Notes under the pieces: generated by a model | Seen by the model: only the letters and a program-made list of their open reading frames with translations | What the model was told of the DNA's origin: nothing | Database searches by the model: none | Assembly: GCA_030544185.1 (NCBI GenBank) | Contig: JAUNRO010000153.1 | Location: 1-7,545 of the forward strand | Reading direction: 5' to 3' | Source: Propionibacteriaceae bacterium | GTDB lineage: Bacteria > Actinomycetota > Actinomycetes > Propionibacteriales > Propionibacteriaceae | Length of the DNA stretch: 7,545 bases | Position numbers and translations under genes: made by a program | Shown here: one piece after another, positions 7,131 through 7,545 of the stretch | Numbering within the stretch: position 1 is the first letter of the stretch | Layout of the letters: each line of letters begins with the position of its first letter

Positions 7131-7149
7131 TAAGGCAACCCTAACCTAA
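7131..7149. promoter_or_regulatory. DtxR/IdeR-type iron box, promoter-proximal copy
   Basis: On the minus strand this 19-mer reads TTAGGTTAGGGTTGCCTTA and matches the DtxR/IdeR consensus (TTAGGTTAGGCTAACCTAA) at 15 of 19 positions, including its first ten. It lies 35 bp upstream of the receptor start codon. Members of this regulator family bind with Fe(II) as corepressor and block transcription, so the importer should be expressed under iron limitation. The core promoter probably overlaps the boxes, but I cannot assign -35 and -10 hexamers with confidence. Confidence 0.8.
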
Positions 7150-7150
7150 T

Positions 7151-7169
7151 TGAGGCAAGGCTTGCCTAA
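7151..7169. promoter_or_regulatory. DtxR/IdeR-type iron box, distal copy
   Basis: TGAGGCAAGGCTTGCCTAA is a near-perfect palindrome (8 of 9 arm positions pair around the central G) and matches the DtxR/IdeR consensus at 14 of 19 positions. One base separates it from the neighbouring box, so the two centres are 20 bp apart, close to two helical turns. Tandem spacing like this would allow several regulator dimers to bind side by side. Confidence 0.78.
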
Positions 7170-7171
7170 GT

Positions 7172-7185
7172 TGAGATCCATCTCA
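7172..7185. repeat. Small palindrome next to the iron boxes
   Basis: TGAGAT and ATCTCA are separated by CC and begin 2 bp beyond the distal iron box. It does not fit the DtxR/IdeR consensus. It may be a separate operator or chance; its only support is the perfect 6-bp arms and the location in a regulatory gap. Confidence 0.25.
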
Positions 7186-7247
7186 CACTCACCCCGGTGG
7201 CCGGATCACTGTCGCGGGGTTGCGCGCATCCCGTGCCCGCGAACGCG

Positions 7248-7283
7248 CGAGAGGCCCCGGACCAACAGGTCCGGGGCCTCTCG
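7248..7283 (-). terminator. Hairpin terminator after tuf
   Basis: A perfect 16-bp inverted repeat (7248-7263 with 7268-7283; arms CGAGAGGCCCCGGACC and its complement) encloses a 4-base loop, AACA on the plus strand. It begins 36 bp past the tuf stop codon. No T-run follows on the minus strand. Its strength suits the end of a highly expressed translation operon and insulates the iron-regulated operon downstream. Confidence 0.85.
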
Positions 7284-7319
7284 TGGCGATCAGAGCGCCT
7301 TGACGCTCACGCTGTCAGA

Positions 7320-7545
7320 TCACTTGAGGATCTTGGTGACACGGCCGGCGCCGACGGTGCGACCACCCTCGCGGATGGCGAACTTCAGCTCCTCCTCCAT
7401 GGCGATCGGCTGGATCAGCGTCACGGTCATGTCGGTGTTGTCGCCGGGCATGACCATCTCGGTGCCCTCGGGCAGCTTGATGGTGCCGGTCACGTCGGTG
7501 GTGCGGAAATAGAACTGCGGGCTGTAGTTCGTGAAGAACGGCTTG
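7320..7545 (-). CDS. tuf: Elongation factor Tu, C-terminal fragment (runs off the right edge)
   Basis: The last 74 codons and the TGA stop of EF-Tu, the GTPase that carries aminoacyl-tRNA to the ribosome. The visible part is most of domain 3. It reads [20 protein letters not shown], then [35 protein letters not shown], and the end is canonical. The GTP-binding domain lies beyond the window. No frameshift or odd residue is seen. In actinobacteria tuf usually closes the rpsL-rpsG-fusA-tuf operon, so the window probably starts at the end of that conserved block. Confidence 0.98.
   Translation of the reverse strand, partial: KPFFTNYSPQFYFRTTDVTGTIKLPEGTEMVMPGDNTDMTVTLIQPIAMEEELKFAIREGGRTVGAGRVTKILK

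Noticed and set aside
4928..7144. A plus-strand open frame of 738 codons opposite the importer genes
   Set aside because: It is antisense to three clear transporter genes. Its translation is a low-complexity mix of D, R, G, H and E typical of shadows in GC-rich DNA, with no recognisable domain.
1..7545. CRISPR arrays, tRNA or rRNA genes, insertion sequences, attachment sites
   Set aside because: I looked for spaced direct repeats, cloverleaf-like segments, transposase frames and terminal repeats and saw none; nearly all of the window is accounted for by the genes and two short intergenic gaps.

Overview
This is a GC-rich window (roughly two thirds G+C by eye) from an actinobacterium. The support is C/G-ending codons almost throughout, frequent GTG and TTG starts, DtxR/IdeR-type iron boxes, and close similarity to actinobacterial versions of the genes. 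I cannot name the genus. Every gene I accept is on the minus strand, so the window reads biologically from right (7545) to left (1).

Right edge (7320-7545): the last 74 codons of tuf, elongation factor EF-Tu, followed by a perfect 16-bp terminator-like hairpin (7248-7283). The 223-bp gap before the next gene holds two adjacent 19-bp iron-regulator boxes (7131-7149 and 7151-7169) and a small extra palindrome.

Middle (3200-7096): a four-gene iron-siderophore ABC importer of the YclNOPQ/CeuBCDE type, in the order lipoprotein receptor, permease, permease, ATPase. The last three genes overlap by 8 and 4 bp, so translation is probably coupled. The receptor keeps the His, Tyr and three Arg expected at a Fe(III)-catecholate pocket. 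The boxes upstream predict repression when iron is plentiful. The unit closes with a GC-rich hairpin at 3143-3181.

Left (1-3001): an HPII-type large-subunit catalase (katE) with a C-terminal DJ-1/PfpI-like domain. It overlaps a family 2 glycosyltransferase by 19 bp. That gene in turn overlaps, by 11 bp, the start of a gene that looks like an acyl-CoA dehydrogenase-family protein and runs off the left edge. The packing indicates one transcript that joins peroxide defence to an uncharacterised, possibly glycolipid-like or small-molecule modification pathway. This is the least understood part of the window.

A base-level oddity crosses all genes: tyrosine is written TAT in 29 of 40 codons, although neighbouring codon families (Asn, His) are almost wholly C-ending.
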